From Hyaloperonospora brassicae (taxonomy: Eukaryota; Oomycota; Peronosporomycetes; Peronosporales; Peronosporaceae): a DNA stretch of 64,000 bases. Shown one piece after another: positions 12,901-22,954 of the stretch (position 1 is its first letter; each line of letters begins with the position of its first letter). The DNA is taken from assembly GCA_947650285.1 (NCBI GenBank), contig CANTFL010000580.1:1-64000 (forward strand). The letters run 5' to 3'. Under the pieces are notes generated by a model, which saw only the letters and a list, made by a program, of their open reading frames with translations, ran no database searches and had not been told where the DNA came from. A program made the translations under genes and the position numbers.

Positions 12901-15679
12901 GTTCGGGAGGAGCCGTATTTGCAACTGATTCGGTCAGATACGACATGAAATCTTCTAGCCATTATATAAAAACGCATCCGTAGGATCGAATCCACTAAGT
13001 GTGCCTGTAGCATATCTTCTGCGGGACCAACATATCCCCTGCATTCAGCTCAATAATTGGGGACATGACCGTAACATTCGGTTCCCCTCCATTTCACATT
13101 GGTGATGAATGGGATCTCGCAAACTGTCTCTCAGTATGGCGGACTCCGTTCAAGCGCGCCTCTTATGAATGGGGTCAGGTCGCTGTGTAGAGATACGACG
13201 GATCATATGAAGTTTGCGAAGGGTCAGGTCCCATCAAAGCAGTAGTTTGATGCTGTCGTGTATTCTTCTTGCATCTTCGCTTAAACAGTAAAGACCCTAA
13301 GAAATGAGCATTAGCCTAAGTTGCACGATTCCAGCGCACAGAGGCGGCTTGCCGCCCATTCGCGACACCACCGGAATTCGATCAGTCGCAGATCACGCCG
13401 CGAGCGGTTCGACTTGGACGACACTTTTTCGGCTTGCGTTCGGCTTTACAAACGACGACAGCCTGTCGCTACCACTCAATTGATGTACTAGCAAGTGGTG
13501 GCTTGGATGTCAACGTCAAGACCGCTACATATCGTTGATACCAGATTGGGTCAATATAAATGTTCTCAAATTGCTAATATCGAGCAAATCGAATTGCTTC
13601 ATAAAAGCTTGAATGGAATAGTAGCTCCAATTATTTATGATTAAGGCCCTTATATAAACTCACGTAACTACCACCGGCCACTGCTAGACGCGCGCAAATG
13701 GTGGCGATTGAGTTTCGAGTTTAAGTTTGTAGTCGAATATAGTCAAGCCAATATGAAAAAAGATGTTGGTAGGAAATATAAATATAGATAAAGTACACTA
13801 CCTTTTCCATCTCGTAAACGTGTTCTTTCAGAAGGTGACCTTTTCTCTGCACGTACAGTGGACTTGAGGATACGAATCATATGCCTACTCTTCGTCAGTA
13901 TAGGTAGCTCGAATGTGGTAGTACAAGTGAGAGTACCCCATCACAATTATCAGCAATGTTTGAAGGTCGCATGTAGAGGCGCATTATCGCTCATGTAAGA
14001 TGCAGGACCATGCATAGTGCCTAGAAGCAAACTCAGCGTTAAGTTTAATACTGAATGATACCAGGAGCCTTAATTTACAATTTGGATCGTCAGGTTGATA
14101 ACAGTTTTCAGAATATGTCGCCTGCCACAGTGTGAATACACTTCGTCTCACATCTTTGGGCCTGCAAAAAGACACGTGCGCCAAAGTAAAATTCTGTAGT
14201 CATTGTACATGGTTATCGGATTTATATCTGGATGATCCTGGTCTCTCTGTCGGGTTCGCATCCCGACAAGATCGAGTAATCACAACAGCAGAGACATTGA
14301 GTGCCTGTATACGGCGTCGAGACAAGAGTAAACGACTGGTAACGGATCTAGTTCCTATTGCGTAGGGATATGTCGGACTCGCTTATGGATTGTGCTCAAT
14401 GGCGTTGTTTTTCGAAATGTGAGCCCACGACATCGCAAATCGCTTCACAGTTTTGGGAACTGGGTAATATGCTAACTCACAAAGCTGGGTAAACGCGAAC
14501 GTCGCGGTCCTGACCCTGGTGTACAAGGGATTTTGTAGTAATGAGGTGGAACTATTATCATAACTAGCAAGAACGCGCATCGATACAGTACAAAAGTTTT
14601 TGCATCGAAACATCACGGACAGGGTACGTGCAGAGGAAAGAACTACCTGAGGAAGAAACTGCTCAGAGTCACGAAAAATTAAACTGGGTTTAAAATACTC
14701 GAAGCCTCTTATGATAAATCTTCTTTTCTTACATACACTACATTCATCTAGACCCGTACAATGTAGAATCTCGCTCACCACCCATTGCGCGCGTATGATT
14801 ACGATTAGTGGTTATTTGATTAGGAAAAGGACCTCTATCAATTACAGGTGAAGCGGCGCCGAAATTTACCTCTATAGGTAATATTCATTTAGTAATTCCC
14901 CGCAAGAGTAATATTGCTAAATATCACCAATAAGATATTGCTTGCACTGACATGTTTCGTGCTAATGGCATGTGACAGGTTCACCCCTTCACATCTACTA
15001 CGCGCCTCTATCAACCTTTTCGTTCTTTTACATGAGGATTATCGGCTTCCATAGAGATCTGCTTCGACAAGCTACAGATTGGCGCTTGTATCTAGCTCAG
15101 ACGTATCGGACATCTTGTGCATACTCCTATAGTAAGAAACCGTCATGAAATCTCGGTCTATTTCTTGACCAATACGTTGAAGCTTGTCCATCGGCAGACG
15201 TGATCATGCGATCGACAGCTGTCCACAATTCGCGATCAACAACAAGTGCAGATCGAAGAGCATTGATCAGATGGTCGACTTTGTCGCAAGCAATACATGT
15301 ATTGCAAAGGGTACACCATCGGGGCGTCGCGTCGCGTTTACGGGTTGCCTCGCTTACAGGTTGTCTCGTTTCCGGCTCTGGATCACTTGCCGACCGAAGT
15401 GTCGCTGCGGGGCTGTTGTGACACATCTATGTCCTTTAATCGTCGACAACGACGCGAAACAGACGGACAGTGACTCATGATAAGCAACGCAAGAACACAG
15501 AAGCGCTTTCTTGCAGACCAAAAATGACGTAGAGAAAAGCTACGTGTTGACATCGGCATTAGTGTGAGGCGCACTATTCTGCGTGTCAAGCGACTGACTT
15601 TCGTGAGTAGTAACTTCGTAAGGATGAACAGATTCGGTGAAACTCGACTGAAGGTCATCTCTGATCTATACGCCTAAAA
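9938..15679. other. 5.7 kb with no recognisable gene; scattered LTR fragments
   Basis: Only short frames occur, and none has a family signature. The longest are 132 codons on minus at 14383-14781 and about 100 codons at 15127-15426 and 15383-15658 minus. The last two might be pieces of one broken gene, but no family was recognised. Around 13670-13715 and 14768-14815 there are degenerate forms of the LTR core of family A (GACGCGCGCAA next to ATGGTGG, or its complement), consistent with eroded LTRs. A similar trace lies near 11630. Confidence 0.5.
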
Positions 15680-15972
15680 TGCACTGAGGTGACGTGGCGT
15701 CGCCGAGGTCGAACATCTCTCGGTCTGAAGGCCTACGTGGGCTGCGGGTGGCCGTTTGGATCCATGGTACGCCCTGATATCGAGACTTTGTGTCGTCCAT
15801 GATATTAAGGCTTTGTGTAGTCCGGGCACCCAATGAATGTCAGGTATTTAGCGCAGTCGTATGGCCTTGTGTTCGTCCGATGAAAAGAAGATCAAGAATG
15901 CAGTGTTATCGATGTTAAAGCAAAAAGAAAGACGACAACTACTGCAGCTCTTAGCAAGCGAGCATCACGGGT
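15680..15972 (-). other. 3' flank shared with the intact PME locus
   Basis: The reverse complement of this stretch aligns by eye with 54451-54730, downstream of the intact PME, so flank and gene were duplicated together. It contains a short tandem duplication of about 27 bp (two forms of GACACAAAG..TATCAT) that is single in the other copy. Confidence 0.7.
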
Positions 15973-16467
15973 CTATAGGTACGATGGGTCGACCCACCAC
16001 TCGCTCTTGTAGCTGTCACCAAAGAGTTCCTTGATGTCCACCGCTTTGTTCAACTGTTGGCTGAAGTTTGCTCGATGACCCGTAGCTGCGCCTGGGCCAA
16101 AATTGTTGAACTCTCCGAAGTACAACTTCGACGTGTCGTCGTCTCCCCACTTTGACCAACCAGCAGGATTGACAACGCGGCCAAGCTCGCCGTTTTGCCA
16201 CACGACGCGAGCAAAATGCCGCCACGGACGACCAAGGAAGGTTGTGTTGAAAGCGTTGGCATCGGAGCTGTACACGCGCGCGTGGTTGAAGACGTAAAAG
16301 GAATCACTGTCTTCGCTAGACCGACCGTTGGCGGTGATGAACCCCTTGCCAATGCTTTCAATATCGCAGCCTTCGAACCAAGCCGTCGCCCTGGTGCCGA
16401 ATATATAGTCGACAGCGCCATTGATGTATGACTTCGCATACAGCTGAAGACCTTTCTTGGTCAACAA
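15973..16467 (-). pseudogene. Pectin methylesterase, C-terminal half (disrupted)
   Basis: This is the downstream half of a carbohydrate-esterase family 8 gene whose other half is at 24449-25002. It encodes about 164 residues that align over their full length with the end of the intact paralogue at 53410-54450, with the same final residues Trp-Trp-Val-Asp-Pro-Ser-Tyr-Leu. The catalytic Asp motif (Val-Asp-Tyr-Ile-Phe-Gly) and the substrate-binding Leu-Gly-Arg-Pro-Trp are present and the frame is open. The only lesion seen is the element A insertion just after the first catalytic motif, and the half now lacks a start and signal peptide. The inferred ancestral role is de-esterification of host pectin outside the cell. 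Confidence 0.92.
16463..16467. repeat. Target site duplication AACAA (left)
   Basis: Five bases directly before the TG of the left LTR; repeated at 24449-24453. Removing one copy and the element restores alignment with the intact paralogue at the Gln-Asp-Thr-Leu motif. Confidence 0.93.
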
Positions 16468-16857
16468 TGTAACGGGGCAGCCCGTTACATGAAATTGTCA
16501 CTTTAGGGAGAGTGACAAAAAAGAATATAAAGATGGATATTCTTTAAACAATATCACCAAAGTGGTGATATTGAAGGGTCGACCAAAGGGTCTGTTCATT
16601 GGTTGATATCGTGATGATATCAACCCACCAATCGCCGCAAGACGCGCGCAATGAGTGGTGACGAGACGTCACCATACATGCAGTTATATTAGTATAATTG
16701 AATTAAGTCAAACGAAGAGACAGTAGTTTAAAGACTTAATTTATTAATATAACAGTTCTACTTTTACCCTACCTACGCTTCCTCGCTCGCCACGTGTACG
16801 TCCGTCGGGGCACCCAAATCCCTTGCGTTAAGTTACGCAAGGGTGTGCCCCGTTACA
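16468..16857 (+). repeat. 5' LTR of element A
   Basis: 390 bp, TGTAACGGGG...CCCCGTTACA. It is a chain of inverted repeats: 16468-16476 with 16481-16489; 16495-16502 with 16511-16518; 16521-16528 with 16537-16544; 16550-16558 with 16564-16572; 16601-16610 with 16616-16625; 16657-16663 with 16667-16673; an imperfect 20-plus-bp pair at 16683-16709 and 16733-16753; and CTTGCGT with ACGCAAG near the 3' end. A clear TATA box was not identified. Confidence 0.95.
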
Positions 16858-16875
16858 CCTGGTAGCACTTGTAGT
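16858..16875 (+). other. Primer binding site of element A
   Basis: CCTGGTAGCACTTGTAG directly follows the LTR. The same sequence follows the LTRs of G4 and B, and a related TTTGGTAGCACTCG follows the Gypsy3 LTR. The TGGTAGCAC core should pair with a tRNA 3' end; the tRNA was not identified. Confidence 0.75.
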
Positions 16876-16900
16876 CCTTCCAAGGACCACATCATCCAAC

Positions 16901-18055
16901 ATGTTCATGTTGGATGAAGAAGACACCTTTCACGCCACGCGTGAAGGGTTTACCCATTTGAGTGACATCGAATGGGGTGCGGTAGAACGAATGAGTTCTA
17001 CCGTAGGCGAACTCGTCGTCAGCACCATGTTGGAGTCTCTAGACAGAGACCAACAACATGCTGCTATCGCCAAGTTCATCCACAATGAACTTGCTCTCGA
17101 GAGGGAGAAAGTAGCCTTGCTTCACCAGCAAGGCTCTCAACAGGCCGAGCAGTTGAGAGAACTCGGTGCTCAACAGACGGAGCTGTTGAGACAGCAGCAA
17201 TTCCATGCTGCTGTGGGCGGGACGGCGCATGCGCGTCGTCCCGAAGTCATGAAGGTTGACATCTCCGAGTACAGTGGAGTCCCGGAGGACTCCCTGTTAC
17301 TATGGTTTGTCGAACTCGACAGAGCCCTAAGGGCTCGTCGCGTCGAAGATGAGCAAATGAAACTCACATTTGATCAGACCCACTTGGCAGGGCGTGCCAA
17401 AACTTGGTCCCTGGGACTCGAGAGTAGCGACCCAAATGTGTTTAGGTCGCTAGATGACTTCAAGTCCCGGCTCAGACAAACGTTTGAGCCGCCACGTGCT
17501 GAGTTCAGGGCTCGTTCAGAGCTCCTGAAACTCAAGCAGGGTAAGCGTGATGTGCACGCTTACGCACAACATATACGACTCCTTGCGAGTAGTATAACTG
17601 CTAATCCAGTACATGAACACACGTTGATTACGGTGTTCATGCAAGGGCTCGCAGAAGGGCCCGTCAGGAGCCACCTGTTCCGCCTTGAGCTGAATACTCT
17701 TGAAGAAGCGATATCAGCCGCGGAACAGGAAGACTTTAGCATGAGACAGGCTCATGCTAGCTCAAACTCTTACCGTCCACCGAGACGACAAGAGATCGGA
17801 GGTCCAGAACCAATGGACCTCTATTATGTTGAGAGCGAGAGACCTCGCTCTACAAGCAACAAGCGATTGCAGAGGTGCAATCGCTGTCAGAAGTTAGGGC
17901 ACTACGCATACGAGTGTAGTGCTCCACGCCCAGTACCAAACAGTACTGAGCGAAATGGACGGCCTTTTGCCAGAAAGGGCAATGGGCGTGGGTCCAGAGC
18001 TGTTGCAAAGCCGCAACATCGAGACGGACCATCAAAAAATGGTCGGGGTCAGTAG
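16901..18055 (+). CDS. gag: Element A Gag (capsid and nucleocapsid)
   Basis: An open frame of 384 codons. The middle carries the gypsy capsid core with Tyr-Ser-Gly near residue 124 and Leu-Leu-Trp-Phe shortly after. The C-terminus is basic and has one CCHC zinc knuckle (Cys-x2-Cys-x4-His-x4-Cys, about residues 326-339) for binding genomic RNA. A Gln-rich helical stretch lies near residues 65-105. Gag forms the cytoplasmic particle in which reverse transcription occurs. Two ATGs lie at the start (16901 and 16907); the first was taken. The frame ends at TAG 18053-18055, 13 bases after a slippery heptamer. The copy in B is broken. Confidence 0.9.
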   Translation: MFMLDEEDTFHATREGFTHLSDIEWGAVERMSSTVGELVVSTMLESLDRDQQHAAIAKFIHNELALEREKVALLHQQGSQQAEQLRELGAQQTELLRQQQFHAAVGGTAHARRPEVMKVDISEYSGVPEDSLLLWFVELDRALRARRVEDEQMKLTFDQTHLAGRAKTWSLGLESSDPNVFRSLDDFKSRLRQTFEPPRAEFRARSELLKLKQGKRDVHAYAQHIRLLASSITANPVHEHTLITVFMQGLAEGPVRSHLFRLELNTLEEAISAAEQEDFSMRQAHASSNSYRPPRRQEIGGPEPMDLYYVESERPRSTSNKRLQRCNRCQKLGHYAYECSAPRPVPNSTERNGRPFARKGNGRGSRAVAKPQHRDGPSKNGRGQ

Positions 18056-18073
18056 GGGCGGAGCGCCCTACTG
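18034..18073 (+). promoter_or_regulatory. Predicted -1 ribosomal frameshift signal between gag and protease
   Basis: The heptamer A AAA AAT lies in the correct phase of the gag frame (18034-18040). It is followed by a 9-nt spacer and a stem of CAGTAGGGGCG (18050-18060) with CGCCCTACTG (18064-18073), ten pairs and one bulged G with a GAG loop. A shift here enters the frame that is open through the protease (18055-18900) and bypasses the gag stop at 18053. The same arrangement is present in B. This matches the X-XXY-YYZ plus stem layout of known retroelement frameshift sites. Confidence 0.75.
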
Positions 18074-18900
18074 ATCCAGCAACCTCAAGAGAATTTGCAA
18101 ATCTCTTGACGAAAGTTGCTCCAGATACACAGTCATTGTGTGTCTCTGCACCTGGTGATGACGTTTCGCTCATCACCTTGAAGTTGGAAGCGACAAATGA
18201 TTTGTCGCTTCGTGCCCTAGTAGACTGTGGGGCGTCGAACAACTTTGTTCGTCGCCAGTCACTAGAGGGTCGTAGGCTCAAGTTCGTTGAGCGCGACATT
18301 CCCCTCACAAGGATGACGGTGCGCCTTGCAACAGGCGCATCGATAACCGTTGAGAAACGTGTAGTCGGAACCCACTACATGTTAGAGGGCGAGCAGTACG
18401 ATGATGATTTCATCGTACTAGATCTGGATGACAAATTTGATGTCATCCTGGGATTACCTTGGCTCAGAAAGTACGAGCCAAGGGTGAGCTGGCAGCATCG
18501 ATCCGTGAAGATGCCTGCTGCTTGTTCATCAGATGGCCATCTGATGGACTTCATGGAGCGCCCACAAGCGTGTGGATGTTCTGCGAGTGAGTGCGATGGC
18601 CTCACTTGCGGTACGGTCGTTAGCACGACTGCACAAGATCACAGTGTAGTTGATCACTACACTGTGGAGCAAGCTCCCGGCGGCTGTACAGAAGTACAGG
18701 CGGCGCCGAAGGTCCACCACTCGAATAAGTCGAGTGGACCGGGACATGGATGCATTCCTAGCAGGCAGCATCTTAGAAGAAATAAACCTGTTGCCCCCAA
18801 GGGGCAACATGAAAATCCTAGGTCGAATGGAGAGTCGACCGTAGAGGATCGGTTCCTGACTGTGGTTGCACAGCACAGTCGGAAGACGTCGAGGGAATAA
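18056..18900 (+). CDS. pro: Element A protease (retropepsin)
   Basis: Open in the -1 frame relative to gag from before the gag stop. The active-site region reads Leu-Val-Asp-Cys-Gly-Ala-Ser, an Asp-x-Gly-Ala variant common in oomycete gypsy elements. A downstream Val-Ile-Leu-Gly-Leu-Pro-Trp-Leu matches the second conserved retropepsin block. The first internal ATG is at 18106, but translation by frameshift needs no start. The remaining residues to 18900 are a low-complexity linker. The enzyme cleaves the Gag-Pol precursor. The frame ends at TAA, and coding continues in another frame, as in B. Confidence 0.82.
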
Positions 18901-19367
18901 GTCCCCACGTACTTGAGGAAGGAGTTCCTCAAGAGTTGCTTGCTGAGGAATCAGGCCCTCAGCAACCTGTGGAAGCAGGTTCATAGGAAGAAACCGAGAC
19001 GTTGAACGTCTTGGTTAATGACGGATCAAGCGTAGGCGCTTATACGCTTGATCTGATTGTGCCTCCGAAGTTGACTTCGGAGATAACTCAGTTGCCAACG
19101 CTAGAACCGAAACGGTTCTTGCGTGATCTGCGTAGTGGCAAAGTCAAGCAGATCTGCATACTCGTCACAGAGGACGAGTATGTGACCGACATTCGGTCGG
19201 CAACAGTATTTGCTGAGAACGAACGGGTTCTCAGCAGCTCATCGATGGACGAAAGTGTCCTCGATGAGAAGACTCGGATTGAGCGATACGCGTCCCAATC
19301 CTGGGAGTCACTTCAGGCAAATCCTTTGTATAAGGATTTGATCGAATTCAGGGGGCGTGTTCCCTGA
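18901..19367 (+). pseudogene. Element A protease-RT linker, frame-broken
   Basis: Continues the polyprotein in a third frame. It is acidic at first (Glu-Glu-rich, 18915-19000), then a conserved linker with Leu-Asp-Leu-Ile-Val and a Tyr-Lys-Asp-Leu-Ile-Glu-Phe end. A TAG interrupts it near 18986; copy B has CAG there. One extra G in the run at about 19347-19351 pushes the frame out just before RT, and B has the same run. The stretch is almost wholly made of hairpins, for example 19024-19033 with 19044-19053 and 19157-19166 with 19173-19182. Confidence 0.7.
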
Positions 19368-20720
19368 ATCCGTACCTTGCGAGTTGCCTAAGGACAAAGG
19401 CACTCGACACGAGATCGAGCTCAAACCGGGCTCGAAATACTGTGTCATGAAGCAGTGGCCACTGCCTCGTGAACAAGTGATAGCGATCGACAATTTCTTT
19501 GCCGATCGCTTAGCAGCGGGCCATGTGAGGGAATCAACATCCTATACAGATCTCCGGCCTTTTGTGTGCGAAAGGCCACAGGAGGATAGCGGATAGTGCA
19601 CGCATTCAACAAGTTGAATGCTGCAACGGTACCGGCTCAGACGCCGATACCGAGGAAGGACGTAATCATAGATGGTATGTCAAAGAGTACCATCTTTTCG
19701 TCCATGGATCTGATGGATGGATTCTATCAGATTCTGATGCGTGAACGGGACGTCCCGTTCACGGCAGTGAGTACCCCCAGCGGGATGCTGTGGGAGTGGC
19801 TAGTGATGCCACAGGGGCTGAGTAATGCCCCTGCAACATTCAACAGATGTGTCACAAATCTGTTGAGACCGGTGCGAGACTTCGCACCGAGTTACTTCGA
19901 CGATGTGTTCGTCCATATCCGGGCTATGGACGGGAAGACGGACGTTGAAGTTCACAGAACTCACGTTCGTCAGGTTCTTCAACTTATGCGCAAGCATAAG
20001 TTGTACGCCAACCGCAAGAAGTGTATATTCGCGGCTAGCGAAATACCACTTCTTGGATGCATCGTGGGTAAACACGGCGTACGCACCGATCCCGAAAAGA
20101 TCAAGGCGATCACCGACTGGCCAGTGCCAGTCGATGTCAAGGGACTAAGGAAGTTCCTTGGTCTTGCGGCGTACTTGCACGAGTACTCGCGCAACTACGC
20201 CGAGATGACTGTTCATCTTTCTTGCTTGCTCAAGAAAAATGTCAAGTGGTCATGGAACGCTGAGTGCCAGCGTTCCTTTGAAGGTACCAAGCAAAGCTTG
20301 ATGCAATCGCCGATCTTGGCGATTGCAGATCAGGACAGACCATTTCATGTGGTCTGTGACGCCAGCGATTTCGCAATCGGCTGTGCGTTAATGCAGTTCG
20401 ATGCAGATGGCGCGGAGTGCGTCATCTGTTATCAGTCGCGTCAGCTGCAAGCAGCTGAGCGTAATTACCCAGTGCATGACAAGGAGCTCCTTGCCATGAA
20501 ATACGCACTGGCTAAGTTTCGCGTCTATCCCTTGGGAGATAGACCGTTTGTTGTCTACACGGACCATGCGTCATTACGCACGGCCGTAAACAGCCCGCAC
20601 CTCTCGCAAAGAATGGCGAGGTGGCTGTCTTTCTTCGCGGAGTATAACTTCTCCGTGGAGTATAAACCAGGACGACTCAATGTCGTCGCTGATGCGCTTT
20701 CGCGCCGGCCCGATTTCGAG
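19357..20720 (+). pseudogene. pol: Element A reverse transcriptase and RNase H (disabled)
   Basis: RT begins in one frame (Arg-His-Glu-Ile-Glu-Leu, Trp-Pro-Leu-Pro-Arg, 19357-19540), shifts near 19540, meets TAG 19587-19589 in place of a conserved Trp codon, and then runs open from 19596. Catalytic motifs are present: Phe-Ser-Ser-Met-Asp-Leu, Leu-Pro/Met-Pro-Gln-Gly-Leu, and Tyr-Phe-Asp-Asp in place of the usual Tyr-Val/Leu-Asp-Asp. RNase H (about 20330-20700) shows Val-Cys-Asp-Ala-Ser, the Glu in Asp-Lys-Glu-Leu-Leu-Ala, and Tyr-Thr-Asp-His. The enzyme would copy element RNA to DNA, but this copy cannot make it as a single chain without recoding. B shares the frameshift and the TAG. Confidence 0.88.
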
Positions 20721-21807
20721 CCGGACGCGCAATCCAACAGTGAGGACAAGCCCACTGTTGCGACACTGTCAGTCAGTGTCCCGTCGTCAAGTTTACTTGA
20801 CGACGTACGAAAGGCATACGCGGAAGATAAGGATCTTCTGCGATCGATGGATCATCTGGTGAATCCATCCAGTAAATCCATGAGGGATTTACCGGCTTTG
20901 TACCGATCCTCATCGGATCGGTATAGTACACGCAACGGATTGCTGTACTATACAGCTTTTGCCGACGACACGCCTCGTGTCGTCGTACCCGCTCATCATG
21001 ATTTGCGCTTACGCATCATGTATGAGTGTCACGATACCCCAACAAGCGGCCATCGTGGTAGAGAAAAGACTTACCTTACGGTAAGTCGTGACTTTTACTG
21101 GACACGCCAGTATCAGTTTGTTCGCAAGTACATCCGTGCTTGCGAGGTTTGTCAACGGGTGAAGCCCAGTCCTTCATGCCGTGCACCATTGCAACCTCCG
21201 CCTGTTCCGGCAGAGTGCTGGCAGTCCCTTTCAATGGACTTCGTCTTCGGTTTTCCCAAAGACGCTCACAAGAATAATGGTATTCTTGTGTTTGTTGACT
21301 GATTCAGCAAGATGGTCCATCTTGCTGCTGTCCCTGAGTCCATCACGGCACCCGGCTGTGCTCGTGTCTTTCTTGCCACGAACGATCTTCCAACTCCACG
21401 GGTTGCCCCGTGAACTTGTATCCGACCGTGACCCTCAATTCACGGCGGCATTTTGGCAAACCGTGTTCCGTACTCTCGGAACACGATTGAAGATGTCCAC
21501 TTCTGACCATCCAGAAACAGATGGTCAGACGGAACGTGCGAACCGTGTCCTCGAAGAGATTCTTCGAGGATATGTCCACTCGTTTCCGAGTTGGAGCGAA
21601 TTCCTACCCATGGTGGAATTCGCCATCAATAATTCGGTGCATGCTTCAACACAGCACACACCGTTTTACTTGAATGGCCTACGCCATCCACGAGTGCCCA
21701 CCCTTATAGAGTGTGACTCTTGGATAGGGGGGGGGAGGGACTCGCTCGAGCAAAAACCGTCTTGGCTCTTACTCATCACGTGTCGACGCAAACGTCATCA
21801 CGTATGA
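20721..21807 (+). pseudogene. int: Element A integrase, zinc-binding and catalytic domains (disabled)
   Basis: The N-terminal HHCC domain is readable (His-His-Asp-Leu, His-Arg-Gly-Arg-Glu-Lys, Cys-Glu-Val-Cys, about 20990-21160). The catalytic core starts with Met-Asp-Phe-Val-Phe-Gly; TGA 21300-21302 replaces an expected Arg codon after Phe-Val-Asp, and a +1 shift follows near 21385. The second Asp (Ser-Asp-Arg-Asp-Pro-Gln-Phe) and the Glu (Asp-Gly-Gln-Thr-Glu-Arg-Ala-Asn) are in the next frame. The frame then breaks at a run of nine Gs near 21727-21735; B has six. Integrase inserts the cDNA into the genome. Confidence 0.86.
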
Positions 21808-22954
21808 TGCCGATATCGATCAAGTCGACATCGATGAAGAAGATCATCCCAATAATAGCGAAGACGCTATTATTGACTCGGATGATGATGACGATGCTGG
21901 TATACTCAGCATAGTCAACGATTATGTCAGCGAGGAAGAAGACAACCTCGCTGAAGAAGAGAGCAATCTCTTATCAGTGCGCACGAAGCGCACTGAAAGA
22001 CAAAACAAAGAGTCAGCAGAGAACTTCCTGCTGACTCGAGAGGCGATATTCCGCTTCGTTCCGGACTCCATCGCAAATGCGGTGGATCGTCAGAAACAGA
22101 ACGCAGACAAGAATGGAAGAGCGAATGTTCTTTCATTTAAAGTTAATGACCTAGTACTACTGTCTACGGTAAACTTACCTGGACATGCAGTCACTAGTGT
22201 CGGCAGTAGTAAACTACTGCCGAAGTACATTGGGCCATTTCGAGTGTTGCATCGCAAGGGCAATGCATACACACTCGAATTGCCACGTAGGATGCGCACG
22301 CATCCTACGTTTTACGTGGGGAGGCTTAGACGGTACTGTCAGTACGAGCCTTCTTCTTCCGATGAAGATAGCCCCCACGTTCAAGAACATCCATCAAGTT
22401 CTTGCGTTCGCGCTCCAGACGATCCGTCTGGTCGCGCAGATATGATACCTCGGAACTCCACCGAGTTATCTCTCCGCGAGCTGTCGCCAGCTCGCCGAAT
22501 AGGGAGCGGACATCCCGCTCGACCTGAAGCTACGCTGTGGCATAATCGGCGCGATCCCTCGCCCGATCAGCCTCGTGATCCTAGCGGTTCTTCCGCATGG
22601 TATCGGTCAAAGCGTAGCGCCGGTCGCGCTCGTGCTTCAAGTCATCGCGCAATTCATCGATTGCGCGATCCATCTCGTAAGGGTCGAGATGGTGAACCGA
22701 ATCATCTGGAGGAGGTCTTTCCTCCTCTTCCACATCCTTTGGTGGATGCTCACGGTGATCAACGCTTTCTAGTGGAGCGTATCTTGAATCAACGTGACGA
22801 TTCAGGATCAAGGACGAGCTACCTCGCCCAGTGGCGGGGGTATCCACCCTCTTGGAACAGCTGGGAGCCCCGCTCTCAGCTGTTGATGGATGTTGAAGGT
22901 CTCGTCCGCCAGTATGACGAGACCCATCCGATGAGTCCTGTGGCCCATCGGTAA
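21808..22954 (+). CDS. Element A integrase C-terminal region with chromodomain
   Basis: First comes an acidic stretch of repeated Asp/Glu (about 21810-21975), then the conserved GPF-type module (Tyr-Ile-Gly-Pro-Phe-Arg-Val, near 22228), an Arg/Ser/Pro-rich linker, and a chromodomain near 22755-22925 ([19 protein letters not shown]). Chromodomains on chromovirus integrases steer insertion to methylated-histone chromatin. The frame is open from 21977 to 22954. The last 630 bp also lie under the antisense coiled-coil ORF. Confidence 0.85.
22317..22580 (-). pseudogene. Antisense ORF, coiled-coil end (element A)
   Basis: Continues the antisense frame of 22581-23471 beyond a TAG, with one more TAG inside. 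The readable text is a charged helix ([19 protein letters not shown]) ending in a basic Arg-Lys-Lys-Lys tail and TGA. It lies entirely opposite the integrase C-terminus. Both stops are shared with B. Function unknown. Confidence 0.5.

Noticed and set aside
14383..14781. 132-codon minus-strand frame
   Set aside because: No signature, AT-rich codons unlike the host genes, and surrounded by eroded LTR traces.
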